Shown one piece after another: positions 63,504 through 64,000 of a DNA stretch of 64,000 nt (its first letter is position 1; each line of letters starts with the position of its first letter). The notes beneath the pieces were generated by a model. That model worked only from the letters and a program-made list of their open reading frames with translations, did no database searches and was not told where the DNA came from. A program made the position numbers and the translations under genes. Origin of the DNA: an uncultured Ectothiorhodospiraceae bacterium (lineage in GTDB: Bacteria; Pseudomonadota; Gammaproteobacteria; UBA6429; Thiohalophilaceae); assembly GCA_947258695.1 (NCBI GenBank), contig CAMYJG010000010.1:86543-150542 (forward strand), given 5' to 3'.

Positions 63504-63985
63504 ATATAAAATCATGAGTAAACTTTCAGAAGGAATATTTCATCACTTCCCAGAAATACGGGAAACTTCAGAAGGTGAAGAGGATTTAGATTATGTGCTT
63601 ACTGCAAATATAATTTTCTGGTTAGAAACTGTTGAAATAACAAATGAAATTATAAAAAGAGTTTCTAGTTTCAATTCTTGGTGTCTGTCTCAACCTCGAA
63701 GCAAAGGTTCTGATGATATTTATACGGTATTAGTTGTTGGTTTCTATGAGGGTTTAATTGAAAGTGAAAAAACTCGTGAACTTGCAACTAAAATTATTCC
63801 AAAAGAAAATATGGTAAAAAACAAAGAGTACTTCATAAACTGGCTTGGTGAAGAAATGTACAATAATACTATTGAGCAATATAAATAAAATGCCTAACAA
63901 GTGCATCAAGAACATTCGCTTTTCGCTCATTTGGACAACTAAAAGCCGTGCTCCGCACGTTTTTAGTTGCCCCTTATGCTAATCG
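63498..63985 (+). mobile_element. Integron cassette 2
   Basis: 488 bases holding the 124-residue gene. The start GTTAGGCAT (63497-63505) is perfectly complementary to ATGCCTAAC (63890-63898) at the 5' edge of its attC, as required for a circular cassette. Confidence 0.85.
63514..63888 (+). CDS. Cassette-borne hypothetical protein, 124 residues
   Basis: Acidic soluble protein, without signal or membrane segment: FHHFPEIRETSEGEEDLDY, NSWCLSQPRSKGSDDIYTVL, VVGFYEGLIESEK. The ATG lies only 16 bases past the cassette crossover, no ribosome site is evident, and the stop is two bases before the attC, the tight packing usual for cassette genes. It may resemble DUF7674-type proteins, but I am not sure. 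Base composition is AT-rich like the neighbours. Confidence 0.75.
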   Translation: MSKLSEGIFHHFPEIRETSEGEEDLDYVLTANIIFWLETVEITNEIIKRVSSFNSWCLSQPRSKGSDDIYTVLVVGFYEGLIESEKTRELATKIIPKENMVKNKEYFINWLGEEMYNNTIEQYK

Positions 63986-63991
63986 TTATAT
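63890..63991 (+). other. attC recombination site 2
   Basis: 102 bases. R'' GCCTAAC, then AAGTGCATCAAG, an inner stem CAACTAAAA/TTTTAGTTG (63936-63944 and 63961-63969) with GTGC/GCAC at its tip, and the 3' core CGTTATAT (63984-63991). The last core deviates from GTTRRRY by one base. Confidence 0.82.
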
Positions 63992-64000
63992 TTTTCAGAT
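63986..64000 (+). mobile_element. Start of cassette 3 (cut by the window end)
   Basis: GTTATATTTTTCAGAT at 63985-64000 is identical to 63133-63148, the start of cassette 1, so cassette 3 is a second copy or a relative of cassette 1. Confidence 0.7.

Noticed and set aside
1..64000. CRISPR arrays, tRNA and rRNA genes, prophage or insertion sequences
   Set aside because: Read for spaced direct repeats, tRNA cloverleaf cores and transposase or phage genes; none found.

Overview
The window looks like chromosomal DNA of a gammaproteobacterium with AT-rich DNA. The evidence is a gamma-type housekeeping set (cmoA, cmoB and cmoM, trhP, an Rsd/AlgQ anti-sigma factor, gshA, zapE, trmO, tcdA, hrpA, slyD, a YcgN-type protein) together with c-type cytochromes, tandem rhodanese and YedE/TsuA-type sulfur genes that suggest a respiring, possibly sulfur-oxidising life style. 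I cannot name a genus. No rRNA, tRNA, CRISPR array, phage or insertion sequence was seen.

Layout. 1-3.4 kb: tail of an unknown gene, an orphan MbcA/ParS-type antitoxin, a small Rieske protein, a truncated FliB-like fragment, and two exported peptidoglycan peptidases (Csd4-like and VanY-like). 3.6-7.2 kb: a small protein followed by an unusual HTH/coiled-coil/ferredoxin/flavin-reductase fusion, a UPF0104 membrane protein and glyoxalase I. 7.3-11.3 kb: a catabolic-type acetolactate synthase with an aldehyde dehydrogenase, then a lipase. 11.3-16.6 kb: MazG-like hydrolase, ilvD, the lytic transglycosylase slt and a 44-residue membrane peptide. 16.7-19.3 kb: an exported operon of di-haem peroxidase, Tat-exported metallophosphoesterase and cytochrome c. 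19.5-26.3 kb: small unknown genes, Rsd, trhP and glycerol/glycerophosphodiester genes. 26.4-32.1 kb: a membrane-anchored RRM protein, FKBP, CheV, several thioredoxin-fold proteins, an FHA protein and an HDOD protein. 32.2-45.5 kb: gshA, trmO, zapE, twin-CDGSH protein, patatin, two more HDOD proteins, yjbQ, msrA, cmoB-cmoA, a chemoreceptor and slyD. 45.8-53.7 kb: SET-domain protein, hrpA, an epimerase, cmoM, a uracil-DNA glycosylase relative and a tandem rhodanese. 53.8-62.9 kb: a YedE/TsuA transporter operon with a Cys-repeat peptide, then a long leftward run of small conserved genes ending in tcdA, tatD and an alpha/beta hydrolase.

The last ~1 kb is different in kind. A cluster of hairpin-forming repeats (62.97-63.11 kb) is followed by an array of integron gene cassettes. 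Two attC-like sites are visible. The short sequence at the start of each cassette (GTTATATTT, GTTAGGCAT) is matched exactly by its reverse complement in the attC at that cassette's end. A third cassette begins at the window edge with the same 16 bases as the first. No integrase lies within the 63 kb to the left, so this is either the edge of a CALIN (attC cluster lacking an integrase) or an integron whose integrase lies elsewhere.

Links between genes: TrhP, CmoA, CmoB and CmoM supply most of the pathway that makes 5-(methoxycarbonylmethoxy)uridine at tRNA position 34; TrmO and TcdA act on t6A37. CheV, the MCP and three HDOD proteins make a signalling set. A family of palindromic repeats beginning GTCATTGCGAG occurs at three intergenic positions.
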